Source: Neonectria sp. B-13 (taxonomy: Eukaryota; Ascomycota; Sordariomycetes; Hypocreales; Nectriaceae). From it: a DNA stretch of 64,000 bases. The translations under genes and the position numbers were made by a program. Numbering within the stretch: position 1 is the stretch's first letter; each line of letters begins with the position of its first letter. The DNA lies in contig NOKP01000023.1 in assembly GCA_002682825.1 (NCBI GenBank), positions 620,001 to 684,000 of the forward strand. The letters are read 5' to 3'. The notes beneath the pieces are model-generated. The model saw only the letters and a program-made list of their open reading frames with translations. It was not told the DNA's origin and ran no database searches. This document shows, piece by piece, positions 44,601-57,208 of the stretch.

Positions 44601-47036
44601 AGCAAAAGCCCTCATTTTCCCCTCTCGGTTCTTTTTCTTTTCCTCATCGCTGTTTGCGCATGTACCTGTGTGGATGGGATTCAGCGAGTTGTTGCGTTGC
44701 TCGACTGTCCTTGCTTGGCTTTCCCTCCAAATTCCCGCCTGCTGCTGCTGGCATCCTTCGGATCGCCTCAGCTACTAGTATACCTGGTAGGCAGTGCTCC
44801 GTCTGCCCTGCGCCTGCTCACAGCTCGCCTCACTCGCGCCGTAACCATACATCGACCGGGCTTGACGTGGCCGTCATCATCTCGACCGGAGCTGGGTGGC
44901 CCTGTAAGATCGATTCAGCTAGCTCCTGGTATTATTGCACCCACCATTGATTGTCCTGCACGCACTTGGTCCAGCTCCCTTGTCACACACACACACACAC
45001 ACGCGCGCGCACCCACGCACTCACACTCGTATTCTCTCTCTTTCTCTGCGGTGGTGCCTGCATCTGACTGCAATCGATGGTTGCGTACGACATATCGTGT
45101 CTCAAGCCAACAGACGAACAGTTCAGCATATCATCATCATCATTGTGCCCAATCCGCGGTAATTGGCCCATTCGTGGGTGTGTGGCCTCAGGTGTACTAT
45201 GTCTGTAGGCGTGTCTCTAAATTTTATATTCTGGCTCTCTCACTCACACTCTCTCACTATTTTGTTTTCTCTTTTCTTCCCGCCTCTCTTCTCTCACTCT
45301 CTGGCTCTCCCTCTCTCTCTCTCGCTCTCTCAATGACGGTCTCCTCTCCTCAATTCTTTCTTGTCGTCAGCCTCACTTTGTTTTTTCTGCTTCCTTGTTC
45401 CACCTGCCATGCTGCTTTGCTCCTTGCGTGCAAGTGGCCCAGCCCTAGTCCCCTACCCATACACACACCGGCAATCCTCCGTCATTGCTTTTTGCATCTG
45501 ATGGAGCAGACGCCAGCGGCAACCAGCCTTTCCCAAACGATGGCTTAGCTCCTCGTTGCCGCATGGCCGCGCGCATGGACGCTCGTACCGCACGCACACA
45601 TCCTTGGATTCTTAGCCTTGACTTTGGTCCGTCGTCGACTCGGCGCTGTCCCCTTGCTGCTTGCTGCGTGCAACCTGGTCCATCGCTCAGTCGCTGCTCC
45701 ACGGCCACGGCCACGGCCACGAGAGCGGGCATCAGAAGCAATGCGCCGCGGCCTGTACTGCACGCCCCCAGCTCTTCCAGGTCCTAACTGGCTCCTCGAG
45801 CTGACTCTGGATTTGGCTGGCTGGCCTCCGTCTCCTTCGTCTTCTCTACAATTCTCATTGCCGTGTCACACCCGTTCCATCATGTCCTTTCCCATCATAT
45901 CCTACCCCGTTCTATCTCATCTCATCTCCGTCATCGTACGTACCGTAGCCCAACACATAGACCAAACCGAATCGAGCTAACCCCCATCTCCTCATCTCTG
46001 CCAACCGCGGCTGCCAACCTCGGCGAGCCTCATCAAGGCCCAAATATCCCCAAAACACACAAACCGCCCACCTACGCCCCGTACCGTTCCGTACCCGCTC
46101 CCGAGCCACCGGCCCTTGCAGCCCGGCCCTTTCTTGACGTACCTAACTCAACGCACGCCTCATGCTCCCCCAGTCCCCACGCCCATCTCGATTTCCACCC
46201 GTTGTTCGAGCTTTACCCGATGTGCCAGATCCCACCCTCTCCCCTCAAGGGGCACGGGGAAGGAAAGAAAAAAAAGCAACTTCTTTGCCCTGACCCAGTC
46301 TACCTTACCTCCTGTACCCTCGTTACGCCGTAGTTTGCTTGCTAGTCGAGACTTCGTTCCTTCTTCTGAGGAAGCCGTTTCGTTGCTTGTCCCTCCCCGT
46401 CTTCCCACGGCGTTGAGGGCTCGCCGTCTCGTGGCTGATAGTCGTCTCAGTCTCCTTTTCCCCTTCTCCTCCTCTCTCCTCTCCCACGCGCCTCGTCTTC
46501 CTTGAATTCCTATTTCCTTTGATGCAACCTGCCGCTCAGCAAACCAAGAAGTACGAATAGTCTTGCTGCAGCTTTCGGGCAAACATTTCGGGCGCTGCGT
46601 AAACATCCTACATCCTACGTCCGCCCCCGTTTCCCGGCACCTAATCCTCTTCTGCCACATCATCCGCCCAATCTTCCCGAGCCTGTCTATTTGCTTGTCC
46701 TCGTCCTACTGCTGAGGCCCGTCGAGATAGACACACGACCACCTGCAACCAAACGCTGGCCGCCGTCCTCCAAGCTTTTTTGCTGCTGTCGTTGTTTTCA
46801 ATTCTCCCACACCCCACGCACGCCCAACCACTCTCCCAAGACACCCTCTCTCACTGTGCCGTCTCAGCTTGCCTTCACCTTATAAGTCTCGAGGCTGCTC
46901 TCCTCGAACACAACCATCATCACCTCCAGCACCTCCCAACTTTCCCAAGACTTAGGACACCAGCATTCTCAAAGACTTAGCCTGAAATCACCAACGACCA
47001 ATTCTTGTCTCACTTTTTTTTTTGCTCTACTTCATT
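44601..47036 (+). promoter_or_regulatory. Very long pyrimidine-rich leader of the small dsRBD-like gene
   Basis: About 2.4 kb of C/T-rich sequence, with a (CA)n/(GC)n tract at about 44985-45011 and long CTCTCT runs at about 45235-45340. A 322-codon frame at 44580-45548 is made of these tracts and is not a protein. No other gene appears before the ATG at 47037, so this is probably promoter and 5' UTR, perhaps with leader introns. Confidence 0.45.
44985..45011. repeat. (CA)n-(CG)n dinucleotide tract
   Basis: About 10 CA units followed by CGCGCGCG in the C/T-rich leader upstream of the small dsRBD-like gene. Alternating purine-pyrimidine tracts of this kind can adopt left-handed DNA; a role here is not shown. 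Confidence 0.8.
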
Positions 47037-47442
47037 ATGGATATTCAAGCTATTACCCCAGTCGGGCCCTGGCAAGAACGACTTGAGTGTACGATTCTCT
47101 ACCACCCACGTTCATATCTGACGAATGAAACTAATTCCCATCTCAGTGGTTTGCCGTGACGCTCAATTACGTCCCCCAGTTTTCCAGATCGTCTCTGACC
47201 GTCGTGGTATGCTCACCTATGGCCCTTGGTCTTCCTAACTCACGCATAGCTTACTGACCGACTCAGGTGGACGCACTGCTTGGTCAAGTAGAGTGACCGT
47301 TCATGGCAAGACACTCTCTGCCCGCTACTGGTACGACGGCAAGAACCTCAACAATGCCAGAGAGGATGCCGCCGAGTGCGCCGTCAACTGGTTGGTCGGA
47401 CCCAAGGCCAGCGGCTCCCCAGTTCAAGCTTGGGGCTGGTAG
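47037..47442 (+). CDS. Small single-domain dsRNA-binding-like protein
   Basis: Three small exons, 47037-47088, 47147-47206 and 47267-47442, with introns of 58 bp (GTACGA...CAG) and 60 bp (GTATGC...CAG, branch CTGAC), give only 95 residues. After MDIQAITPVGPWQERLE, the rest resembles one dsRNA-binding fold: PPVFQIVSDRRGGRTAWSS for the first strands (the family's P-x-Y...G..H..F pattern), VTVHGKTLSARYWYDG, and NNAREDAAECAVNWL for the last helix (the family's KK.AK..AA..AL..L). The tail SPVQAWGW ends at TAG. A protein made only of such a domain could act as an RNA-binding cofactor or inhibitor. The exon structure is well supported by three matching phases; the dsRBD call is by pattern, with basic residues of the last helix weaker than usual. 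Confidence 0.72.
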
Positions 47443-49009
47443 ATTGATGCTCGCTCCCTCGCTTGCTACCACGCAACACGACGACCTTGCTGCACAGTGC
47501 CGATGCACTGTCGGGACTTGCACATTTGGAATTTCCAAATCTTTCTGTTTCTTTCGATGTATGACTGGAGTTACCTTTTTCCTTCTTTTTTTCTTTGGCT
47601 ATTTTTTACACGGGTCTGTTTTGCGCTGGCGAGTTTCACGTCTGGAGTTGGGCAAAGGGAAAATGGCAACCCCAAAAAAAGTCGGGCACCACGGAAATTG
47701 GTGCATCTCCACCAACAGACGGGAGCAATTCTGGCAAATGAAGAACAGAGAAGAAGAAGAAGTGCCTCACGGTACCAAGCTTAAGACATGGCCCGGCATG
47801 TGCCCATGTCTACCGTACTGAGCATCCATGCCTTGACGCTGTTTTGTTTTGGCTCGAAGAGCTGACTTGGATATCAAGTGTGTTTGGTTTATTGCTTTGG
47901 GAGCTGGGGCAGACAGGCCTGTGCAAGAATTACAACGGAAGCAGAAATACAGATAGACGGGGGTCGGCGACCACCGTTCAATGCTACAACTACTACTTAA
48001 CAATGTATAGATGTCCAATGCCGTTGCATGAGACAGTTGATGAAGATGAGGGTAATCACGAGAACACCCACGTCGCCCAAGATCGGCCGTCTGAGACCAA
48101 TTTCGTTGATGACTGCCTTCTTTGGGCGTCACATGGCTCTTCTCCCCAATCTCCAGTCTATGTATGTATAGCGATTTGGCATAGGAACCCGCCGGATGAT
48201 GAGCGTATCTTTGCTGTTGCGAGCCCGTCGACCCCCACCCCGAGCGCAGCCACAGTCCGATACGGTGGAAGTGAGCACGGGCGGTCGCTGATCAAGACGC
48301 AACTCAAGACTATTAGTATGGCAAATAGTATTTCTCAACGCCACAGGACTTATCTCTTTAGTGTCTCCATACCGGAAAGAGCCAAGTCGGAGGGTGTATC
48401 AAAGAACAACGACGGAGGCACAGATGCGGTGAACCCAGCAGCCACTCACTCGGTGAGACCAACGTTCCAGGTGTGGTCAGGTGAAGGAAGGGAGGGGTCG
48501 TGCTGGGCCCGTAGGGATTACCGACAAGTTACCCTGCTCGGGTGTGCCATGGGGCATAACTTACGCAGAACGGATTACGGTTGAACACGTTGTTGGGGAG
48601 CTCGGTGAGGGCTTTGGGTGGGTTGGGAAAGTCTATCGGCATCTGCCGAGGTGAGTTCACAGGACGTGTCACTTTCGGAGCGACTGCCGCTGCTGTGTCA
48701 CAGTTTCGATCAGGATGGCTGCTACGATGCAGCACAACTCTATCCCGAGTCGCGGTCTTATCGAGATGCTCATTGTAGTGCCTTGTACCAAAGACATCGA
48801 AGCGACAAGAGGCTCCGTCAAATGGAGTGGGGGTCGAAATGGGTTATGTAAGCCTGTCGAGTTAGAGCTGTGCGCGTCGGAATAATTGCTGTTCCGTCGA
48901 CCTCGACTGATGGGGCAATTTTCATCTCGAATTACCCACCGACCACGCGAAGCCACAAGGCTGTAAAAGACCTTGTTCCAAGACGTTGCCAGCGACGCGG
49001 AGCTCAGTC
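47443..49009. other. Intergenic
   Basis: About 1.6 kb between the small dsRBD-like gene and uS7m. A 246-codon frame at 47844-48584 has no hydrophobic pattern, motif or start context that would make it a gene. Otherwise nothing seen. Confidence 0.5.
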
Positions 49010-50178
49010 ATGTCTTCCAGATTGAGGATATGGGGCGCATGTAGAGCGTTGGCCATTCGATCGAGGCCCGTCGCCCCCCGAACCCAGCCCTTCGTGAACT
49101 CGCTTCCCCGGACCCGATGGTACTCAAGCGAAGGAGACAACCAACCGCCGAAGCCGATTGACAACTCCAACAACGCCGAAAAGCCCCAATCGCAGGAAGT
49201 TGCGAAGGAGAAGGATGCCGCTGAAGTGCCTGCTGAGAATGGGGACGCCGAGGTAGGAATTGGAACATGGACATTGCGGGGCGTGGGACTAACGATGACG
49301 GTTTCCAGGCGACATCTTCCAACGTTGAAACCCTGGACGATGCGACCCTCGAGCAACTCTTCTACGGCGGCCGCACAGTAGCGAGCAATTCCGAAGGTGG
49401 CCTCACGCAGGCCCAAGAAGATACCCTCTACCGTGAGGGCATGATCCCATCTCCCGAAGAGGCAGAGGCTCTCGTCGCGGCGGCAGAACAAGCCGAACTG
49501 GTGGAGGTGGAGGTGGAGGAAATCGGTGGACCGCAGAACCCCGGCCATAAGTTCGGACTTCCCAGGCGGCCATGGCCCGAGGGTATCAACCAGAAGAAGC
49601 GATATCATCCCGTCCTAGAGCAGATCACGCGACTGTTGATGCGGGATGGTAAGCTGAGCGTTGCGCAGAGAGTATGTGCCATTGTGTTATGAAGTTTCCA
49701 TGCAGAGCGCTAACTTATGAACTAGAACATGGCCACTGTCATGAACTTCCTACGAACCGCGCCTGCTCCGATCTACAGCCCGAAATTCCCCCTCCTACCC
49801 GGAACCCCGCCGGCCTCGCACCTCCCCCTCAACCCCATTATGTACATTACCGTTGCCATCGACTCGGTGGCGCCGCTTCTCAAGATCCGCAACGTCTCGG
49901 GCGCCGGCGGTGGTGGCCGCGCTCTGGAGCTGCCTGTGCCTCTAGCCGTTCGACAGCGCCGGCGTATCGCCTTCCAGTGGATTCTCGATGTGGTCAACAA
50001 GAAGCCCTCTAAGGGTAGTGGACGCAAGCAGTTCCCGACCAGGATAGCTGAGGAGATTATCGCCGTCGTAGAAGGACGGTCAGGTGTGTGGGAGAAGCGG
50101 AAGCAAGTCCACAAGCTGGGCACGGCGTCCCGAGCCAACGTTGGGTCCAACAAGCTCAAGGTCAAGAAGAAGATCTAA
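49010..50178 (+). CDS. RSM7: Mitochondrial ribosomal protein S7 (uS7m)
   Basis: Exons 49010-49252, 49309-49671 and 49726-50178 with introns of 56 and 54 bp, both phase 0 with CTAAC branch sites, give 352 residues. The first 40 residues are Arg/Ser/Ala-rich and end in RTRWYSS, a clear mitochondrial presequence. An acidic fungus-specific extension follows to about residue 150. The uS7 fold occupies the rest: NPIMYITVAIDSVAPLLKI, VPLAVRQRRRIAFQWILDVV, FPTRIAEEIIAVVEG and VWEKRKQVHKLGTASRANV. The protein nucleates assembly of the 3' domain of the small mitoribosomal subunit rRNA. Length is like other filamentous fungal homologues. Confidence 0.93.
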
Positions 50179-52139
50179 CCCGGGCGAAGACAGCTTGTAC
50201 AGTAGTAGATGTGTTAAAATGTGTAACTATACCAGCCTTCGATAGAAAGATGAGTTCTATACATAATCCCGGATGCACGCATAGTCTACTGCTGGTGTAG
50301 GCTGGTCCGGTAGACCTTATTCAGCCGAGACTTCGGCTTCGATCAGGCTCGGAACTATACCATGGGTAGGTTCGGCAGAAGACGGCAGGCCCATAACTGT
50401 CTCCACAGAAGAGAAATGTCGATCGGGGCTGGATTGGCTGTGCAGCTGTGACACTGAAAGTATGCGTTCATGCACTTGGCGAACACAGGCAAATTGGGTT
50501 GGTTAAGGCAAGAGGTTGGATTCGGGGGACATCGGGGGGAGTTGAATACTTCCGAGGTTGCGGATATGGATGTGGAGTGCCAGTGTCAGTCTCTGTTCTT
50601 GACGGAGCTCGAGTGCTTTGAAGGAACATGTGAGGTTATCGGTGCACGCTAGATACAGCACGTACTTCACCGATGCAGTATGTTATGCTGAATATGAATT
50701 GGTACAAAACTTGGTTTTGGAGAGATAAAAGTAGATGTTCCTCTTTTGAGACGTTGTCCGACTCTTTGGGTTGGTTCGATAAGTTCAGTGTGGTATTCCC
50801 CCGGCTGCGTACCTATCTGCAGCCCCAGAAATTAGTGCAGGCCTAGTGGGATGTTGGTCGGGACGGTCTCACCCCACGATGGCAAAATTTAGGTCATGGG
50901 AGGAGACAAGTTTGACGAAGTAAAAGGGACCCGAATTAATTTGTTACACCCAGGGGGGCGGATGGAAATGGGAAAGGACTTTGTATCGGGACAGACAGGG
51001 CTTAGAAGTAAAAATACACACACGTTCTCAAAGGAGATTCAGGGCAGCTGAGGCATTGTCCAATGACGAAATGACGATCAAAGAGGCGCTGGGGGGCGAC
51101 TTCACATGCCAACTACAGTGCGTAGGCAGGTATGTCAATTGCCCGGTTGATGGACGTTGCGAATGGGAATGTGTTTTCTCGAGGCGGGGAAGCAAGGTTC
51201 GGATTGTGGGGATGTTTGTTTAGGAATCGGGCAAAACGACGATACGGGGAGGGGGACGCGGAGGGGCAGGCGAACATATCCAACAGCCTCCCACCAACGC
51301 ACGAAGTGCCAATAGACTACCTGTGCAGTATCCGGGAGGTACGAATTAGTTAGTGACCGCAGTGACTCTAGAGCCCTCGTCGCCTTTTTACTTTTTAGCT
51401 CAGCGTTAAGGTGAGTCCCAGAGACGCACCGTCACTACTCAAAAGTGTCGGGAAAAGGCCCTAGTGCGTGCTACTGTCAGCGGCGGAGCACTGGACTGGC
51501 TGCACTGCAACTGCAGTGACTGCACTGAGAGTCTGAGAACAGCCCCTCCTCTCCACTTGGGCGCCCAGCCTCCCACGTCGAGACCGCATTCTTCGCCATC
51601 CCAAACCCTCGTTCTTCTCTACGACGCTTGTCACCCGATTACGTCTCCCAACTTCCACCACTGCAAGAACGAACCGACCGACGCTTTCTCCTGTGAAAAG
51701 CTGCTCTTGCCTCAAACACGCTCAGTGGTTCTCTGCTCGCCGACGCCGACCGAACCGCTCCTCCACCGAGAGAAAACACACCGACATCGACACCGCACCG
51801 CAGCTGCCCGTTTGCGCCATGATCTGAAAGGCGCCAGTCCCCCGAGTCGCCCACCAGTCGCTAAAAACACCATGCTCTGTTGGCCTACCTCGACATCCCA
51901 GCGCCTCCACCCCAAGTTTCCTCGCTAAGCTCGCGTCTTGTGCGCACCCGACGGCTCTGAACATCTCTGACCCTCGCTTCACCTCGCTTCATTTGATACG
52001 AAACCCCGACGCATCGACCTTCTTCATCAGGAACTGCGACTCGTTCCCCGCATTCCATATCCAGTCATCTTCACAACTCCCACCCTGTAACCACGACCCT
52101 CTCACGCAATAGAAGCAATTGGACGACAAAACCGCCATC
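50179..52139. other. Intergenic and leader of the universal-stress-domain gene
   Basis: About 2 kb. The left part holds the uS7m 3' UTR, then AT/GC-mixed DNA without genes. From about 51480 to 52139 it is C/T-rich, with several AUGs, and is probably the promoter and 5' UTR of the next gene. Confidence 0.5.
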
Positions 52140-54420
52140 ATGTCGCACAACCAGCAGCCCATGAGCATCGAGGCCATGCTCGACATGGAGCGTAAAGAAG
52201 TCCTCGCTCTGCTGGAGAACAGAGCTCGGCCCAACCCCAACCCCAACGCCTCCCCGGAGCGAATGCGGTCTGCATCGCCATATACGACTCCGCGATCGCC
52301 CGTCCGAAGCATGCTGGACGTTGGCCCCGTTCCCCAGCAGCCTGGCTCGCCCCGGCAGGCCCCCGTGAGGAGCATGCTTGATACCAGCTCCCCACCTCCA
52401 CCCAGCGTGAGAAGCATGTTCGGCCCGGACACGCCCCCGTCTGGTCCTTCGAAGCTCCCCGGCAGCAGCACAACGCCCAGTTCCCCTGTCGACCCGGCCA
52501 AACCACAGCTCCCCAGCAGTGCTGGGCACATGCGGAGCTTTTCTGACGCGGCGCAAAAGCCCGTCGAGTTTGGTCCACGATCGGCGCTTGGCCGTAATGA
52601 TCCCATCTCTGACTACCAATTTTCTGGATATCTCACCCACAACGCTGGCGGCCAGCAAATGCCCAAGAGAAACACCCAGGGCGGCAAGCAGGGCGGCAAG
52701 AAGAAACCCACAACTGCGCAATCCGCTGGCGCTCTCGCCGAGGTTTTCCGCGGGGGCGACCTGAGCGCCCTCCAGATCCCCGGTGGCGACCATGACCGCC
52801 ACTCCTTTGGTGGTCGTCTCAGTGGTAACAAGTCTAAGTCTCCTAGCCAGCGAGTATCTTCTCGCTCCAGGTCTCCAGCTCTCTCGCCTAGCACGGTGAT
52901 GCTCGACGATGGCCAAATGATCGACATGACAAACGCATATCGTCGTCTATCCGACGCCAACCTTGCCTTTTCTGGAGGAAGCCTGTCGACTTTACCGATG
53001 CGCAAGCGAGGTGACTCGCGAACCCACGGCGGTAGGCTGGTCAAAGACTACATGGGTCCCGATGGCGAGCATCTTGGATCTAGTGAGGAAGACGAACCAT
53101 TTTCCTCTGACGATGAGGACCGCGGTCGTAAGAAAGATCCGCGCTCCTTGAACCCAGATGCCAAGGGCGAGGACGATGGCGATGCTGCGGACAATGACCC
53201 CCGGTCCTCGCCCAACAAGGGTGGTAGAAAGACCATGAGTCTACTCGCCGCTGCAGAGGAAGAGCGTATGTGCCTTGCTGCAATCTTTGTTTCGGGATAC
53301 TGATCATCTTCTAGGGACTCATGTCGCATCACAGCAACCCAAATATGTCTACCGATCTCTACTGTCGGAGCCTGAAATCAAAGTCACTAACCCTTCCGGC
53401 GACAATGTGAAGCCATCAAAAGCTTCTGTACACCCCAACACGAGCTATGACCAGGATCCAGGCTCAGGAACGGCGTCCATGATAGGTTCGGACGAGGAGG
53501 CCGACATGGATGATATCAAGAGAGCCCAGAAACTTTCTTTCTCCATGACCAACGTCATCTCCACCCCCGAGGCTCACCGTGCCATCCGTATCATCTACCG
53601 CGGAGAGTACAGCAAGATTGCCCAAGCAGCTGAAGAAGAACACAATCGGCTGCGAAAGTACCTGGTTGCAACAGATCTTAGTGATGAGTCGACGCACGCG
53701 CTCGAATGGGCGATTGGCACCGTGTTGAGAGATGGAGACACGCTTCTCGCCATCTACTGCGTAGACGAGGAAACTGGCATCGCTGGATCGGACGGACCCG
53801 TAATCCCGGATGAACCCAAGGCAATGAGGGAGCAGGCTGCCGCCCTCAACAGCGTGGCGAACTCCAAGACGCAACCACAAAGTATGACGGCAGTCCCGGA
53901 ATTTGTGCGCGCATCGGCCATGCACCTGCGGGGAGAGTCTAGGGCTAGTACTCCCAACACGTCGCCTGCGCCGTCAAGCCGCGGAGACCGCAGCAGGGCT
54001 GACGAGGACCGTCGTCGGGCAGTCAAAGACATAACCGACCGGGTTCTCCGCCTCTTAAGAAAAACGAGCCTACAGGTGCGAGTCATAGTGGAAGTGATGC
54101 AGTGCAAAAACCCGAAGCATCTAATAACAGAGGTGATTGATCTTGTCAACCCTACCTTGGTCGTTATTGGAAGCCGAGGCCGCAGTGCACTAAAGGGGTG
54201 AGTAGTAACTTGCCATCTGAATTGCGGACAACGCTAACAAGAAGATAGTGTCATCCTTGGATCCTTTTCAAACTACCTAGTGACCAAGAGCTCCGTCCCC
54301 GTTATGGTAGCTAGGAAGAGATTGCGGAAGCAGGGCAAGTATAAGAGAGCCGATGTGAAGCAGGTGAACAACCTGAGCAACCCGACGGCCAAGAGTCTGG
54401 CCAACGCCAAAATCGACTGA
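52140..54420 (+). CDS. Universal stress protein (USP) domain protein with long disordered N-terminus
   Basis: Exons 52140-53265, 53315-54197 and 54249-54420, introns 49 and 51 bp, give 726 residues. The first about 450 residues are Ser/Pro-rich and probably unstructured. They contain a repeated short motif VRSM(L/F): PVRSMLD at about 54-60 and 75-81 and SVRSMFG at about 89-95. A Ser/Asp-rich acidic patch follows at about 315-345. The USP domain starts at about residue 500 (RKYLVATDLSDESTHALEWAIGTVL) and ends with VVIGSRGRSALKGVILGSFS, which keeps the ATP-binding pattern G-x2-G-x9-G-S; intron 2 cuts this motif. USP proteins bind ATP and respond to stress; the fungal form is of unknown precise role. 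A long insertion splits the domain (residues about 545-610). Confidence 0.88.
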
Positions 54421-55229
54421 GATGTAGCTTGGCATGACCAAGCTTGGAGTTGAAACTTGATGGGGGCTTCAAATCAAGGAGCAATGAGGATTGGTAAACA
54501 TTCGGTGGCAGGACGCTTGCAAGCACACGGTAAGGGGAGTTGAGAAGGTGTTCCGTTCTCTTGTTTCCGTTGTCAGGGGCGCAGCACTTTTTGGTCGGAG
54601 AAAGGAGCACCATGATTATACCTTCAGACGGGTCTGGTTGGGAGGAGAATGGGATACAGCGGTGTAGAGATAACGCTCATTCGTTTTCATTATGAGTATT
54701 TTAAATGACTGGATTATGATGACAAACTTGGTCTTGTTGGAGTGAGCCTACAGTATCTTCAGGGGACATCCCAAATTCCCAATGCAGTCGCGCAGACGCG
54801 CAGCCGTGCACGGGCTGCATCTTACAGTGCAGGAGTCAATCCCCAGGTTTGAGTTTTAGGTACATCACGTGGCTGTCCTAGTGGTCGTTTATTTCAACCA
54901 CCATGCGCTGCAATGCTGCTGGGGAAAGAAGGATTCATTTCGACGCCGACATTAGCAGGATCGGATCGCGACAGATCTATTTATACCTGATTTATCGTGT
55001 TTTACTGGCCTCACGTTGACGTGGATCTCTTTTTTTGCGGCTGAACTAGGCCAACAAAGCGAGCTCCGCCCAAATGGGCAAGATGTCACCGTGACCACCA
55101 CTGGCTGAAACATAGGCGATGAAACAACTTTTGTCTTCTTCCTCTTTCTCAATCCAGAACGCGTCCGCGTCCGCGTCTACGTCTGCTTCTCCGATTGCTG
55201 CTATTAGTTCGGTTTCTTGAGTCGGCGTC
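54421..55229. other. Intergenic upstream of the second HET gene
   Basis: About 800 bp with the 3' UTR of the USP gene and the promoter of the HET gene. Nothing else seen. Confidence 0.5.
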
Positions 55230-57208
55230 ATGAGACTCCTCAACACCAAGACTCTGGAGCTGGAGGATGCGGGGAACGAGCCGGGGAACTACGCCATCTT
55301 GTCACACACGTGGGGCCAGGACGAGGTGCTGTATGACGATGTGCGCAACCCGGAGCGGCTGCAGGAGGTCCGGTGGAAGAACTCGACGGGGTATCGAAAG
55401 GTGGCGCGGACTTGCGAGGCGGCGTTGAAGCAGGGCTTCTCGCACGTGTGGATTGACACATGCTGCATCGACAAGTCGAGTAGCGCTGAGCTGTCTGAGG
55501 CCATCAATTCCATGTTTGGGTGGTACAGGGATGCCACCGCATGCTATGCGTACCTGTCCGACGTGACGACCCTCCCCGACGGCACGCCAGACAACTTCGA
55601 GTCCAGCCGCTGGTTCAGGCGAGGATGGACGCTGCAGGAGCTTCTCGCCCCCGACGACGTCGAGTTCTTCAGCCGGGACTGGGTGTCGCTGGGCACGCGG
55701 GGCAGCCTCTCGGCGCGCATCAGCCGCATCACTGGCATCAGCGAGGCTTTACTGAGCGGACGAGACTCGTCAAGACGCAGGCGGCACAACGTATCTCTAC
55801 TACTGCACCAGGAGAACGTTGCCACGCGGATGGCCTGGGCGGCGCACCGGGAGACGAGCCGCCGCGAAGACATGGCGTACTCCCTGATGGGCATCTTCGG
55901 CGTCAACATGCCGGTGCTCTACGGTGAAGGGGACAAGGCCTTCCTGCGGCTTCAGGAGGAGATGCTCAAGACGACACAGGACCAGTCCATGCTCATCTGG
56001 AGAACGCCGCTGGATGCGGGCGGGTCGGAGTCGCTGCGCCGGATGCACTACTTTGCCGACTCGCCAAAACACTTCAACCTACGGACGTTTGGGGGCCAGG
56101 AGGATCCAGCGCGGTTCGGGATGATGATGACGGCGCGGGGCCTGGAGGTGAGCGTCTGGAAGTGCCCGTGTCGAATAACGTACTCGACCCGAACTGGCGG
56201 GACCGAGAAGGGCGAGGAGGAGCGACAATGGTTGGCTGTTCTCGACTGCAGCCTGTCGTCGGATACGTTGGCGCGGGCAGCGATTCTCCTCGAGGCCAGT
56301 GCCAGTGGAGGCGTCGCGTTCCGACGATTGCACCCGAACGTTATAATGATTATCGAGCCCAAGCGGTCAGGGTTCCTCATGGTCGATGGCGAAATGCCTG
56401 GGTATCGCAACAGTGAGTAACCTATTGTTGTCAGGAGCAGGTGGTTCCTGGATACGGTGCTGGACTTGTGAGTCAAAGCTGATGCGACAGGATACAAACA
56501 GAAATTCAGTCGGTCGAATATGATCCTGGGGATCTAAACATGGAGACGATTATGTTGGAGAGCGCGCCAGATGGACCAGGAGCACGAGGGGTGTTCCCGT
56601 TCAAGCTCAGCCTGCCGCCGAAGAACAGCAGCATTCAGCAGCGGGCAGCGTACATGGGGTCACGGCGATACATCAGCTCGGAGCACATATCATTCATGTC
56701 GATAGACAATCCGATTTACGGGGTGGTGTTTCTCAGCGCCGGGCCGGGACGGGAGTTTATGATATGGTGGGGGCTCGTGGAGCTGGGGACGGCCATGTCG
56801 TTGATGCACGACGACCGCGGGGCGCCGCGGCTCTGGGACAACAGCATCCCGGTGTGCTTCGTGCAGGCGTGGGCGAACCTGACAGGCTCGGCCGACTTCC
56901 ACCCGGAGCTGGCGGGCCAGCTGGCGGGGGACATCTTGAACGAGGAGATCCGGCTGCCGTGGCTGAAAGGGTCGGCGCCCAAGGCGGCGGACGCGGAGGA
57001 CGGCGGGCTGGACCTGGGCGGCGGCGGCGGCGGTGGCGCGCGGCCGATGATCTCGAGCGCGGTAATAGGGTTGTTCATGCAGCGGGCGCGGCCGGCGGTT
57101 GAGAGCGTGTGCGCCGGGGTCAAGGTGCGGGCGACGATGAAGCGGGCCGAGTTTCTGGGGCGGCTTGCGTGCGAGCTGGAAGTGGAGGTGGTGGAAAACG
57201 ACAGGTGA
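55230..57208 (+). CDS. HET-domain protein (HET-E/DEAD-like N-terminal HET)
   Basis: Exons 55230-56412 and 56502-57208 around an 89-bp intron (GTGAGT...CAG, phase 1) give 629 residues. The N-terminus starts directly with the HET domain: MRLLNTKTLELED, YAILSHTWG, the Lys/Cys-rich FSHVWIDTCCIDKSS, AINSMFGWYRDATACYAYLSDV, RGWTLQELLAPDDVEFFSRDW and the end ATRMAWAAHRETSRREDMAYSLMGIFGVNMPVLYGEG. This arrangement, with the family's AYSLMGIFxxxMPxLYGEG close, is typical of HET proteins of the vegetative-incompatibility type. The C-terminal part lacks NACHT, ankyrin or WD repeats and contains a Gly run (LDLGGGGGGG) before a helix. It differs in class from the HET gene at 33-35 kb. The splice site was set because it is the only one joining both frames without a stop. 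Confidence 0.87.

Noticed and set aside
44580..45548. 322-codon open frame on the plus strand
   Set aside because: It consists of CA/CT repeats and pyrimidine-rich leader sequence with Ser/Leu/His strings and no domain; open because stops are rare in C/T-rich DNA.
47844..48584. 246-codon frame between the dsRBD-like gene and uS7m
   Set aside because: No recognisable domain, atypical codon choice for the window and no conserved-looking segment.
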